Shown one piece after another: positions 42,645 through 51,141 of a stretch of 64,000 bases of DNA. Made by a program: the position numbers and the translations under genes. Where the stretch lies: contig NZ_CP119766.1 of assembly GCF_030378165.1 (NCBI RefSeq), positions 2,728,001 to 2,792,000 of the forward strand. Reading direction: 5' to 3'. This stretch comes from Flavobacterium panacagri. Its GTDB lineage: Bacteria > Bacteroidota > Bacteroidia > Flavobacteriales > Flavobacteriaceae. Positions within the stretch are counted from its first letter, which is position 1. The number at the start of each line of letters is the position of its first letter. The notes below the pieces were generated by a model that had not been told where the DNA came from, did not search any database, and worked only from the letters and a program-made list of their open reading frames with translations.

Positions 42645-45278
42645 ATGACAATTCCAGCACAATTTGACGCTAAAGCGATCGAGAACAAATGGTATGATTA
42701 CTGGATGAAAAATAACTATTTTCATTCAGAACCTGATCATAGAACACCTTATACAATTGTAATCCCGCCGCCAAACGTCACTGGAGTCCTTCACATGGGA
42801 CATATGTTGAACAATACGATTCAGGATGTTTTAATTCGTCGTGCACGTTTAAAAGGTTTCAACGCTTGTTGGGTTCCGGGAACGGATCACGCATCGATCG
42901 CTACTGAAGCAAAAGTGGTAGCGAAACTAAAAGCAGAAGGAATCAACAAAAATGATTTAACCCGCGAAGAATTCCTAAAACATGCTTGGGAATGGACAGA
43001 TAAATACGGCGGAACAATCTTAGAACAGCTTAAAAAATTAGGTGCTTCTTGCGATTGGGAACGCACCAAATTTACTATGGATCCAGATATGTCGGCTTCT
43101 GTAATTAAATCGTTTGTTGATTTATACAACAAAGGATTAATTTACAGAGGATACCGTATGGTAAACTGGGATCCGGAAGCTAAAACAACACTTTCTGACG
43201 AAGAAGTTATTTACGAAGAACAACAAGGAAAATTATTTTTCTTAAAATATAAAATCGAAGGTTCAGAAGATTTCTTGACGATTGCAACGACACGTCCTGA
43301 GACTATCTTTGGAGATACTGCTATCTGTATTAATCCAAACGATGAGCGTTTTACACATTTAAAAGGGAAAAAAGCGATTGTTCCAATCTGCGGAAGAGTA
43401 ATTCCAATTATTGAAGATGAATATGTAGATGTAGAATTCGGTACAGGATGTTTGAAAGTAACACCTGCGCACGATATGAACGATAAAACTTTAGGTGAAA
43501 AACACAATCTTGAAATCGTTGATATTTTTAATGAAGACGCGACTTTAAACAGCTTCGGATTACATTATCAAGGAAAAGATCGTTTTGTGGTTCGTACTGA
43601 AATCGCAAAAGAACTAGAAGAAATTGGAGCTTTGGCGAAGACCGAAATCCATTTAAATAAAGTGGGAACTTCTGAAAGAACCAAAGCCATAATCGAACCA
43701 AGATTATCAGATCAATGGTTTTTGAAAATGGAAGATTTAGTAAAACCAGCAATTAAATCGGTTTTAGAAACAGGAGAAATTAAATTACATCCAAAACGTT
43801 TTGAGAACACTTATGCACATTGGTTAAACAACATTCGCGATTGGAATATTTCTCGTCAATTATGGTGGGGACAACAAATCCCAGCATACTATTATGGAGA
43901 CGGAAAAGAAGATTTCGTAGTTGCAGAAAATATTGAAGATGCATTAGCTTTAGCAAAAGAAAAAACCAAGAACCAACAACTAACAACCGACAACCTTAAA
44001 CAAGATGTTGATGCGTTAGATACCTGGTTTTCATCATGGTTATGGCCAATGTCTGTTTTTGGTGGAATTATGGATCCAGAAAGTCCAGATTTCAAATATT
44101 ACTATCCAACAAATGACTTGGTTACTGGTCCGGATATTTTATTTTTCTGGGTTGCGAGAATGATTATTGCAGGTTACGAATATGCTGGTGAAAAACCATT
44201 TACAAATGTGTATTTGACGGGATTAGTTCGTGATAAGCAACGTCGTAAAATGTCTAAATCATTAGGGAATTCTCCTGATCCTTTAGATTTAATCGATGCT
44301 TTTGGAGCTGATGGAGTTCGTGTAGGATTGCTTTTAAGTGCTTCTGCAGGAAACGATATCATGTTTGATGAAGAATTATGTAATCAAGGAAAAGCGTTCT
44401 CAAACAAGATTTGGAATGCATTCAAATTGATTAAAGGTTGGGAGGTTTCAGAAACTATCGCGCAGCCAGAATCATCAAAAGTAGCAATCGAATGGTACGA
44501 AGCGAAATTACAGCAGACTTTAGTTGACATTGAAGATAATTTTGACAAATACAGAATTTCAGATTCACTAATGGCGATTTACAAATTAGTTTGGGATGAT
44601 TTCTGTTCTTGGTTCTTAGAAATGATTAAACCGGCTTATCAACAGCCAATTGACAGCGTAACTTTCGCGAAAGCGATCGAAATGTTAGAAAGCAACTTGA
44701 AGTTATTACATCCTTTCATGCCTTTCTTGACAGAAGAGATTTGGCAGTTAATTGCTGAAAGAACGCCAGAACAAGCTTTAATCGTTTCAACTTGGCCAGA
44801 ATTAAAACCATTTGACGCTAAATTAATTGCTGATTTTGAAAATTCAATTGAAGTAATTTCTGGAATCAGAACAATCAGAAAAGACAAAAATATTCCGTTT
44901 AAAGATGCAATCGAATTAAAAGGAATCAATAGCGAAAATCTTTCGACTTATTTTGATTCAGTTGTAACGAAATTAGGAAACGTTTCGGCTTTCGAATATG
45001 TTTCTGAAAAAGTAGACGGCGCCTTATCTTTCCGTGTAAAATCAAATGAATATTTCATTCCGATTACAGGAAATATCGATGTTGAAGCTGAAATTGCAAA
45101 ACTGACAGAAGAATTGAATTACACAAAAGGATTCTTAAAATCTGTTGAAGCAAAACTTTCAAACGAGAAATTCGTAAACGGAGCTCCGGAAAAAGTTTTA
45201 AATATAGAAAAACAAAAACAAGCTGATGCTTTGGCAAAAATTGCTACAATTGAGCAGAGTTTGGCTGGTTTGAAATAA
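42645..45278 (+). CDS. valS: Valyl-tRNA synthetase
   Basis: An 877-residue class I synthetase. It has PPPNVTGVLHMGHMLN (HIGH), the editing (CP1) domain with ATTRPETIFGDTAI, the WFSSWLWPMS segment, RRKMSKSLGNSPDP (KMSKS), the anticodon-binding helical region and the C-terminal coiled-coil arm (residues ~815-877). All are in the expected order and length. One oddity: the stretch before WFSSWLWP (codons near 43965-44000) is built of AAC-rich repeats that read TKNQQLTTDN, without adding length. Confidence 0.97.
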   Translation: MTIPAQFDAKAIENKWYDYWMKNNYFHSEPDHRTPYTIVIPPPNVTGVLHMGHMLNNTIQDVLIRRARLKGFNACWVPGTDHASIATEAKVVAKLKAEGINKNDLTREEFLKHAWEWTDKYGGTILEQLKKLGASCDWERTKFTMDPDMSASVIKSFVDLYNKGLIYRGYRMVNWDPEAKTTLSDEEVIYEEQQGKLFFLKYKIEGSEDFLTIATTRPETIFGDTAICINPNDERFTHLKGKKAIVPICGRVIPIIEDEYVDVEFGTGCLKVTPAHDMNDKTLGEKHNLEIVDIFNEDATLNSFGLHYQGKDRFVVRTEIAKELEEIGALAKTEIHLNKVGTSERTKAIIEPRLSDQWFLKMEDLVKPAIKSVLETGEIKLHPKRFENTYAHWLNNIRDWNISRQLWWGQQIPAYYYGDGKEDFVVAENIEDALALAKEKTKNQQLTTDNLKQDVDALDTWFSSWLWPMSVFGGIMDPESPDFKYYYPTNDLVTGPDILFFWVARMIIAGYEYAGEKPFTNVYLTGLVRDKQRRKMSKSLGNSPDPLDLIDAFGADGVRVGLLLSASAGNDIMFDEELCNQGKAFSNKIWNAFKLIKGWEVSETIAQPESSKVAIEWYEAKLQQTLVDIEDNFDKYRISDSLMAIYKLVWDDFCSWFLEMIKPAYQQPIDSVTFAKAIEMLESNLKLLHPFMPFLTEEIWQLIAERTPEQALIVSTWPELKPFDAKLIADFENSIEVISGIRTIRKDKNIPFKDAIELKGINSENLSTYFDSVVTKLGNVSAFEYVSEKVDGALSFRVKSNEYFIPITGNIDVEAEIAKLTEELNYTKGFLKSVEAKLSNEKFVNGAPEKVLNIEKQKQADALAKIATIEQSLAGLK

Positions 45279-45307
45279 AATCTAGAGTTTCTATTAATTT
45301 ATAGAAT

Positions 45308-45339
45308 TAAACCCGACAGATTTTAAAACCTGTCGGGTT
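45308..45339 (+). terminator. Intrinsic terminator of valS, CCCGACAG type
   Basis: AAACCCGACAG (45308-45318) pairs with CTGTCGGGTTT (45329-45339), then a T-rich tail. The same stem sequence is reused at 48962-48994. Confidence 0.85.
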
Positions 45340-45360
45340 TCTTGTTTTTATATGCAATTT

Positions 45361-45458
45361 GTCATTCCGAGGAACGAGGAATCACACTAGTGGATCGACA
45401 AAGATTGGCGACTTTCTTTGTGGAATTTCGCGTGTGATTCCTCGTTCCTCATAATGAC
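45361..45458. repeat. Large inverted repeat with 27-base arms
   Basis: The arm 45361-45387 begins GTCATTCCGAGGAACGAGGA and the arm 45432-45458 ends in its near-exact complement (two mismatches). The 44-base middle carries CAAAGATTGGC. A degenerate relative lies at 17605-17690. From about 45465 to 45609 the gap is A/T-rich with no gene seen. Confidence 0.8.
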
Positions 45459-45609
45459 AGAAGCATTGTCTTCTTCTTTATTGACAATCAGATTTATTGT
45501 TTTTACATGTCCCATTTTTTCTAAAAAATAGTCTGATTTTTTTGATTTTTGTATTTCAAAAAGATATAAATTTAATACGATTTTACGCTATCTAAATTTT
45601 CTTTTTCAA

Positions 45610-46635
45610 ATGAAAAAAATCTTGTTTTTTGCATTCATTTTTACTCTTTTTTTCTCTTGCTCCAACAAAATTGAGAATGTTGAGAAATCTTTTTATTACT
45701 GGAAAAGTAACAGCTGGAGTTTGAATTCAAGGGAAAGCCAGGTTTTAAAAGATTTAAAAGTCAGGAAATTGTACATTAAGTTTTTTGAGATTGATCATAA
45801 TGAAGCTTATGGGGATTTTCCTGTTTCCAAAACGTCTTTGCGTTTTTATCAAAAGGAAGATTTTCTAATTGTTCCAACAGTATATATTAAAAACGAGGTT
45901 TTTAAAAATACGAATAGGGAAAGGATGGATACACTGGCCAATAATGTTGCTTTTTTGATTAATAAATATGCTAATGAAAGATTTGAAGGAGCTATTGCGA
46001 CAAAGGAATTTCAAATGGATTGTGACTGGACTTTGACAACAAAAGATAATTATTTTTATTTTTTGAAGAAATTGAAGGCCGTTTCCAAAAAAGAAATTAG
46101 CTGTACGTTGAGATTATATCCTTACAAATATCCCGAAAAAATGGGCATTCCTCCTGTAGACAAAGCAACTTTAATGTGTTATAATTTGATAAATCCTTTA
46201 GGGAATCATTCTAAAAACTCCATTTTAGATATTGAAGAATTAAAACTATATCTCAATAAAAAACGAAAATATCCCTTGCATTTAGATATTGCACTTCCTA
46301 CTTATTCTTGGATGCAGGTATATAAAAACGATCATTTTTATACAGTGATTTACGACGGACAGAAAGAGATTTTAAAATCTTTGAAAGAAATTAAACCTTT
46401 ATGGTATGAAGTCACAAAAGATACAGTAGTTGATAATTTTTATTTAAGAATTGGAGATAAGATTAAATATGAAAATCTGACTTCAGAGAAAATTAATGAA
46501 GCCATCAAAGTAATTAAAAAAAATGTAGACTTTGATATGAACACTACAGTAACATTATTTCATTTAGACGAAGAACAATTAAGCAATTACAGCAATGAAG
46601 AACTTTCTGGGTTTTATACTAATTTTAGTAAGTAA
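45610..46635 (+). CDS. Putative lipoprotein with TIM-barrel (DUF3142/GH-like) features, unknown function
   Basis: A 341-residue protein. The N-terminus is a short hydrophobic leader ending FFSC (Cys17), a probable though non-ideal lipobox with Phe at -3. The body alternates strands and helices. The segment EFQMDCDWTLTTKDNYFYFL followed by a helix, a strand (SCTLRLYP) and ATLMCYNL resembles the 'Q-x-D-x-D' strands of glycoside-hydrolase-like TIM barrels such as DUF3142; this assignment is tentative. The gene overlaps the next by 41 bases, the overlap encoding its own C-terminal tail and the partner's signal peptide, so the two are almost certainly co-expressed. Confidence 0.7.
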   Translation: MKKILFFAFIFTLFFSCSNKIENVEKSFYYWKSNSWSLNSRESQVLKDLKVRKLYIKFFEIDHNEAYGDFPVSKTSLRFYQKEDFLIVPTVYIKNEVFKNTNRERMDTLANNVAFLINKYANERFEGAIATKEFQMDCDWTLTTKDNYFYFLKKLKAVSKKEISCTLRLYPYKYPEKMGIPPVDKATLMCYNLINPLGNHSKNSILDIEELKLYLNKKRKYPLHLDIALPTYSWMQVYKNDHFYTVIYDGQKEILKSLKEIKPLWYEVTKDTVVDNFYLRIGDKIKYENLTSEKINEAIKVIKKNVDFDMNTTVTLFHLDEEQLSNYSNEELSGFYTNFSK

Positions 46636-48946
46636 TAGCATTTTTGCTTGTGGTTTTTATCCGTTTGGAGAAGAAATCCGATATTCATTTTTTAATCCTT
46701 CCAATTTTAATTACTATTCTTATTCAGAATTTAATTATTCTTATAATTCATTCTACCCAAATATAGACGGAGTGTATCCAGAAGGCTCAATCGATGAGAA
46801 TGAAAACCTTTGGATAAAATATTGTCGGAATAAAGTTTCTATCGAAGCTATACGAAGCATTTTATATGATTTTAATGAAGAAGAGATTAATGAAAAATCT
46901 TCGAATGAAATGCTTCTGTATTTTTATAAAACTAAAAATATAGAAGCTATAAATTATTTGAAGTTTGCTAAAAACTGCGAACCTCTTAATGGAATGTATG
47001 GCGATCCATGGGAAAAAAAGGAAGGAGCTGCAATGCCAAAGAGAAAAGATCTAATAGATAAAGCAGTAGCGATTTCTAACAAGGTTAAAGATAAAGAAAT
47101 CCAATTGCGATATACTTTTTTGGCTATTAGACTGGCTTATTATAATAATGATTTGGAACAAATCAAATCATTGTATGATACTATTTTTAAAAACCAAAAA
47201 AAGAAAGACATCCTTAATTACTGGAGTTTATATTTTAGGACACTTGTAGAAACTGATAAAGCTTTAGCAAATTTTTATGCGGCACAGGTTTTTGTAAAAG
47301 CCCCAGATAAACGTTTTATGATTTCTCAGGTTTTCAACTCCAAAATTTCATTGGAAGATGTTTTAAAGTATGCTAAAAATGATGAAGAAAGAGCCAATGT
47401 TTACTTTTTAGCAGGTGTAAAAAAGAGCGATCAAGCCTTGTTTTGTTTAGAGAAAGTCTATCAATACAATCCAAAATTTGAAGGCCTTTCTTTTTTGTTG
47501 CTGAGAGAAATTAATAAAATTGAGGATTGGGTTTTTACACCTTATTATTCTTTATTTAATCCAGCAGTTTCAAAATATGATTATTGGTCAGACGATGCAA
47601 ATAATTCGATAAAAGATGTTTTAAATAGAGTTGAAAATGATAGGGTTTATGCTGGCAAAGTGTTGCAATTTGTAAGCAATGTAAAACTTAAAAAAATCAA
47701 TGACCCAATTTTATGGAAGTTAGGAAAGTCTTATTTATCTTTTGTAACAAAAAACAACCAAAGCTGTTTGAATGAAATTGCCGTTGTAGAAAAGGAAATT
47801 TCGAAAACAGATCCTCTTTATAATCAAATAAAAATTATAAAAGCATTAGCCTTAACTGCCAATCAGGAAAAAGGAAAAGCTGTTATTTTAGATGCAGTAA
47901 AACCAATTCTGCTTGAAAATCAAAAAAATAGAAAATTTTTATTTGCTATTGGAAGGGAATTAGAATACAAACAGAATACATTGGATGCCGCTTTTTTATA
48001 TTCAAAGCTCAATGAAGTTGTGACAGAGCCTCGTGATTATTCTGAAAATAATACAGCGGTTTGGAAAACTTTAAAAAACAAAAGCAATTCGTATAGAGAT
48101 TTTTATTCTGATTATTTCGAATATATAGATGTGATTTATTCGCCAGAACAAGTACGGGAAATAGTAGAACAGATTGAAAATAAAAGAGAGAAGCTAGATT
48201 CATTTTCAGAATGGAAGCAAAGCTATCTTAAAAAAGAAATTTCAAGATTATACGATTTGATTGGAACAAAATACATCCGTCAGAACAATCTCAAACTAGC
48301 CTCTGAATATTTTGGAAAATTGGATATTGAAGAAGTTGCCAGTTACGCAGATTGTTTTTGGGAAAAGCCAAATTGCAAAGAATCAGATATGTTTGATGCA
48401 AATCCGTTTTTTGTCCTTAAGTATACTCCTGAGTTTATTAAGCAAGAAAAGTTCTTTAGATTAAATAAAAGAAGCATTACGGAACATTTGATGTTATATC
48501 TTAAAAAGGCTTCTGATCCTAAAGAATTGAATAAGGACTATTATTATTTTTTAGCAGCGAATGCTTATTATAACATGACACAAAATGGAAATTCATGGAT
48601 GATGCGCCGTTATAATTGGCATCATTATGTTGATGATACTCCTTTTGAAGATGAGAAAGAATATTTTCAAGGTAATTTAGCACAGCAATATTATCTTTTA
48701 GCGTTAAAGCATGCTAAAAATGATAAATTTAAAGCCTTATGCTTGAGAATGATAGGAAGATGCGAAAAAAACAAATTACAATATCAATACCCTGATGATT
48801 ACGATAGCAAAATTGAAAATTATGATGATTTTCTTTTAAGTAAAAATAAATACTATCAGGATTTAAAATCAAAATATGCAGATGATTATGTTGATCTAAT
48901 GTCTGATTGCAGTTCTTTTGAAGAATATTTTAAGGCGAGAAGATAG
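46595..48946 (+). CDS. Large exported alpha-helical repeat protein, unknown function
   Basis: A 783-residue protein beginning with a signal peptide (MKNFLGFILILVSNSIFA) and then CGFYPFGEEIRYSFFNP, an unusual Cys/aromatic-rich segment with many Tyr, Phe, Asn and Ser (residues 19-60). The rest is helical, with TPR-like pairs such as ANVYFLAGVKKSDQALFCLEKV and YYLLALKHAKNDKFKALC. The Cys directly after the leader (FAC) could be lipid-modified, but -2 is Phe, so signal peptidase I cleavage is as likely. The start is fixed by the signal peptide even though it lies 41 bases inside the upstream gene. It forms a two-gene module with the putative lipoprotein; no named family is recognised. Confidence 0.7.
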   Translation: MKNFLGFILILVSNSIFACGFYPFGEEIRYSFFNPSNFNYYSYSEFNYSYNSFYPNIDGVYPEGSIDENENLWIKYCRNKVSIEAIRSILYDFNEEEINEKSSNEMLLYFYKTKNIEAINYLKFAKNCEPLNGMYGDPWEKKEGAAMPKRKDLIDKAVAISNKVKDKEIQLRYTFLAIRLAYYNNDLEQIKSLYDTIFKNQKKKDILNYWSLYFRTLVETDKALANFYAAQVFVKAPDKRFMISQVFNSKISLEDVLKYAKNDEERANVYFLAGVKKSDQALFCLEKVYQYNPKFEGLSFLLLREINKIEDWVFTPYYSLFNPAVSKYDYWSDDANNSIKDVLNRVENDRVYAGKVLQFVSNVKLKKINDPILWKLGKSYLSFVTKNNQSCLNEIAVVEKEISKTDPLYNQIKIIKALALTANQEKGKAVILDAVKPILLENQKNRKFLFAIGRELEYKQNTLDAAFLYSKLNEVVTEPRDYSENNTAVWKTLKNKSNSYRDFYSDYFEYIDVIYSPEQVREIVEQIENKREKLDSFSEWKQSYLKKEISRLYDLIGTKYIRQNNLKLASEYFGKLDIEEVASYADCFWEKPNCKESDMFDANPFFVLKYTPEFIKQEKFFRLNKRSITEHLMLYLKKASDPKELNKDYYYFLAANAYYNMTQNGNSWMMRRYNWHHYVDDTPFEDEKEYFQGNLAQQYYLLALKHAKNDKFKALCLRMIGRCEKNKLQYQYPDDYDSKIENYDDFLLSKNKYYQDLKSKYADDYVDLMSDCSSFEEYFKARR

Positions 48947-48961
48947 ATTTGCTTTATGATT

Positions 48962-48994
48962 AAACCCGACAGGTTCTAAAAATCTGTCGGTTTT
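48962..48994. terminator. Bidirectional terminator, CCCGACAG type
   Basis: AAACCCGACAG (48962-48972) pairs with CTGTCGGTTTT (48984-48994) between convergent genes. Same stem as behind valS. Confidence 0.8.
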
Positions 48995-49621
48995 TTATAT
49001 TTCGTAAAAATTATCTTTTATATAGAAAACGGTATCTATAAATTGAAGAATGCCATTTTCGGTCAATACATTTTCGTCGTGAAGATCTTCAAGAATAATC
49101 CCTAAATCAGGATTATAGTAGTCGTTATTTTTTGTATTAAAAAATCCGTTTACAAGCATAAACTTTTTTACAACTTCTAGATCTGTTGGCTCAGTTGCTT
49201 TAACAAAAGGTTGTTCAACAACTGCATATATGATGTCTTCATTTTTGAAAAAGCCTAATAAATTGTATGCTGTGTCTGGGAAAAAGAAGTTATTTAACAA
49301 TAAATTATTGAAGTAATCTATCCAAGAATGATAATAAATAGAGTCATTAAGTTTGATTACATGCTTTCCATCTTTTAAATAGACTTTTTGTTCTGCTCCT
49401 TCAGAAATATAATTATCAAGATTGATATCTAAAATCCAAAGACTGTTTAATTCTATAAACTTTTCTAAGGTCTCTTTTTCTTGTTTTTTGAAATGCTTGA
49501 ATTCTTTAGCCATTGTACTTGCGCTTTGGCTTCTTCTAAGGTAACTGGCTGCTGCTTGGATAGTTGTTCCATGCTTAACTTTGCTCTTTCCTGAAATGAT
49601 AAGTTGTAATTCATGTTTCAT
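48995..49621 (-). CDS. Orphan kinase-fold protein resembling the polyvalent-protein kinase domain
   Basis: A 208-residue protein. The C-terminal two thirds read as a compact protein-kinase-like fold: a glycine-loop-like SEGAEQKVY (73-81), Lys90 in HVIKLND (ATP-binding Lys position), the hinge-like AVVEQPFVKA (133-142), the catalytic-loop-like EDLHDENVL (Asp179, His181, Asp182, Asn184) and a metal-binding-like FIDT (Asp196). This order is that of the serine/threonine/tyrosine kinase domain found in polyvalent proteins of phages and plasmids, which also occurs alone in Bacteroidota. The N-terminal 60 residues are basic and helical. The frame extends to 49708, but that would overlap the permease gene; the ATG at 49621 gives a clean start. 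Substrate unknown. Confidence 0.65.
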   Translation of the reverse strand: MKHELQLIISGKSKVKHGTTIQAAASYLRRSQSASTMAKEFKHFKKQEKETLEKFIELNSLWILDINLDNYISEGAEQKVYLKDGKHVIKLNDSIYYHSWIDYFNNLLLNNFFFPDTAYNLLGFFKNEDIIYAVVEQPFVKATEPTDLEVVKKFMLVNGFFNTKNNDYYNPDLGIILEDLHDENVLTENGILQFIDTVFYIKDNFYEI

Positions 49622-49632
49622 ATTGTTAAATA

Positions 49633-49666
49633 CAAAAATAGTGCATTTTATCAAAAAATAAAACAA
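49633..49666 (-). promoter_or_regulatory. Promoter of the kinase-like gene
   Basis: On the minus strand, TTG (49666-49664) and TATTTTTG (49640-49633) are 23 bases apart, the -7 box 11 bases before the ATG at 49621. A second -7-like TACTTTTG is at 49671-49664. The true start site could use either. Confidence 0.45.
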
Positions 49667-49680
49667 AAGTAAGTTTTGTA

Positions 49681-50997
49681 TTACTTTTTGTTTTTGTCCA
49701 AAACCCAAAACAAAGGATAAGAAACAATCGTAATCGCAACAATAATAATAAAACTTTTAGGATCGCTGTAAATGAAACCTGCCAGTAATGCGATAGAAAA
49801 TATGATCGCTAATATCGTTGTCCACGGATACCAGAATGATCGGTAAGGTCTTGGTAAATCTGGTTCAGTTGTTCTTAGTCTTAAAAGGGAATAATAGGCG
49901 AGTCCCCAAACAATTATAGAGATAAAAGCGGCGAAAGAAAACAACACTTCAAAAGAACCAATACAGATTAAAAACAAACTAAAAAGAGATGAAACCAAAA
50001 GCGCTACAATTGGTGTTCCGCCTTTATTGACTTGTGTTCCCTCTTTGATGAAAAATCCGTCTCGGCTCAATCCGTAGAGAATTCTTGGCGGAATCATCAT
50101 AAACGCGTTCAGAATACTTATTAAAGAGAAAATAGAAATTATGGTAACGATTTTAGCACCATTTTCTCCAAAAAGTATTTTAGCAACATCGGCTGCAGCC
50201 AAATTTGATTTTGCCAAAGTTTCGATTGGCAATACATGAAAAAATGCAGCATTTACTAGAATATAAATTACGACAACGAGTAAAACTCCGCTATATAAAG
50301 ATTTCGGAATGTTTTTGCTTGGATTATCATTTTCTTCAGCAAAAAAGCAAACGGCATTCCAGCCGTTATAAGTTCCTATAATAAGCTGTAATGACTTAAA
50401 AAAGCCAAAAATAATTCCGATTTGAAAGAAGGAACTATTGGTTTTGATTTTTGGAACTTCAACTCCTGAATACATAAAACATGCAATTACCAAAGCCACA
50501 AAACAAATCACTTTTAAGAAACTTGTGATTTGCTGAATCACACTTCCATTTTTGACACCGCTTAAGTGCAACAAAACAAATGCGACTAGTAATGAGATTG
50601 AAATTACGATGGAATAATTGGCAAGTGATGGAAATAGAATTATAGTATATTCACTAATTACAATACAGTAAAAAGCAGGAGGGATGGCATTGACAATATA
50701 ATCAAACCAGCCAGATAAAAATCCAGCATATTCGCCCATAGCCCTTTTGATATAATTATAAGAACCACCAGCTTTTGGTAACATTGTTGCCAACTCAGAA
50801 TACGAATTAGCTCCCAATAAAACATATAAACCTCCAAAAAGCCAAGAAGCAAGAATTAGCCAGTAATTATCTAATAGTCCTGCGATAGAACCCGGCGTAC
50901 GCAGAATCCCGACACCAATTGTGCCACCAATTAATACAGCAATGTTAAAACTTAAACCCAGTGTTTTTTTTAATTGGTTTTCTTTGGAATGGGACAT
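49681..50997 (-). CDS. APC family amino acid permease
   Basis: A 438-residue inner-membrane transporter with about twelve helices. The APC signature is clear in the first helix (VLIGGTIGVGILRTPGSIAG, with the GxGI unwound region), then KAGGSYNYIKRAMGEYAGFLSGW in helix 3 and YNGWNAVCFFAEE. Related proteins are amino acid/polyamine antiporters or LAT-type exchangers; the substrate cannot be set. A -7-like TACTTTTG lies at 51038-51031 on the minus strand, 33 bases before the start, with a TTG 25 bases further up. No terminator is visible between its stop and the kinase-like gene, so some read-through is possible. Confidence 0.9.
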   Translation of the reverse strand: MSHSKENQLKKTLGLSFNIAVLIGGTIGVGILRTPGSIAGLLDNYWLILASWLFGGLYVLLGANSYSELATMLPKAGGSYNYIKRAMGEYAGFLSGWFDYIVNAIPPAFYCIVISEYTIILFPSLANYSIVISISLLVAFVLLHLSGVKNGSVIQQITSFLKVICFVALVIACFMYSGVEVPKIKTNSSFFQIGIIFGFFKSLQLIIGTYNGWNAVCFFAEENDNPSKNIPKSLYSGVLLVVVIYILVNAAFFHVLPIETLAKSNLAAADVAKILFGENGAKIVTIISIFSLISILNAFMMIPPRILYGLSRDGFFIKEGTQVNKGGTPIVALLVSSLFSLFLICIGSFEVLFSFAAFISIIVWGLAYYSLLRLRTTEPDLPRPYRSFWYPWTTILAIIFSIALLAGFIYSDPKSFIIIVAITIVSYPLFWVLDKNKK

Positions 50998-51072
50998 ATG
51001 GGGAATTTAAAATTAAAATGGTTTTAAAGACAAAAGTACTTATAAATGAAGAACATTTTTTGACAAAATAAA

Positions 51073-51100
51073 AAACCTCACCTTTTGCAAGATGAGGTTT
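51073..51100 (-). terminator. Intrinsic terminator of the first TonB receptor gene
   Basis: AAACCTCA (51073-51080) pairs with TGAGGTTT (51093-51100), with further pairing inside (CTT/AAG). It lies just past the receptor stop. Confidence 0.8.
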
Positions 51101-51141
51101 GACCTTTAAAAAAAAATCTAGAAAAATACTAATTCAATATT

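Noticed and set aside
49622..49708. Upstream extension of the kinase-like gene
   Set aside because: It runs into the 3' end of the permease gene and covers the candidate promoter; the ATG at 49621 is the natural start.
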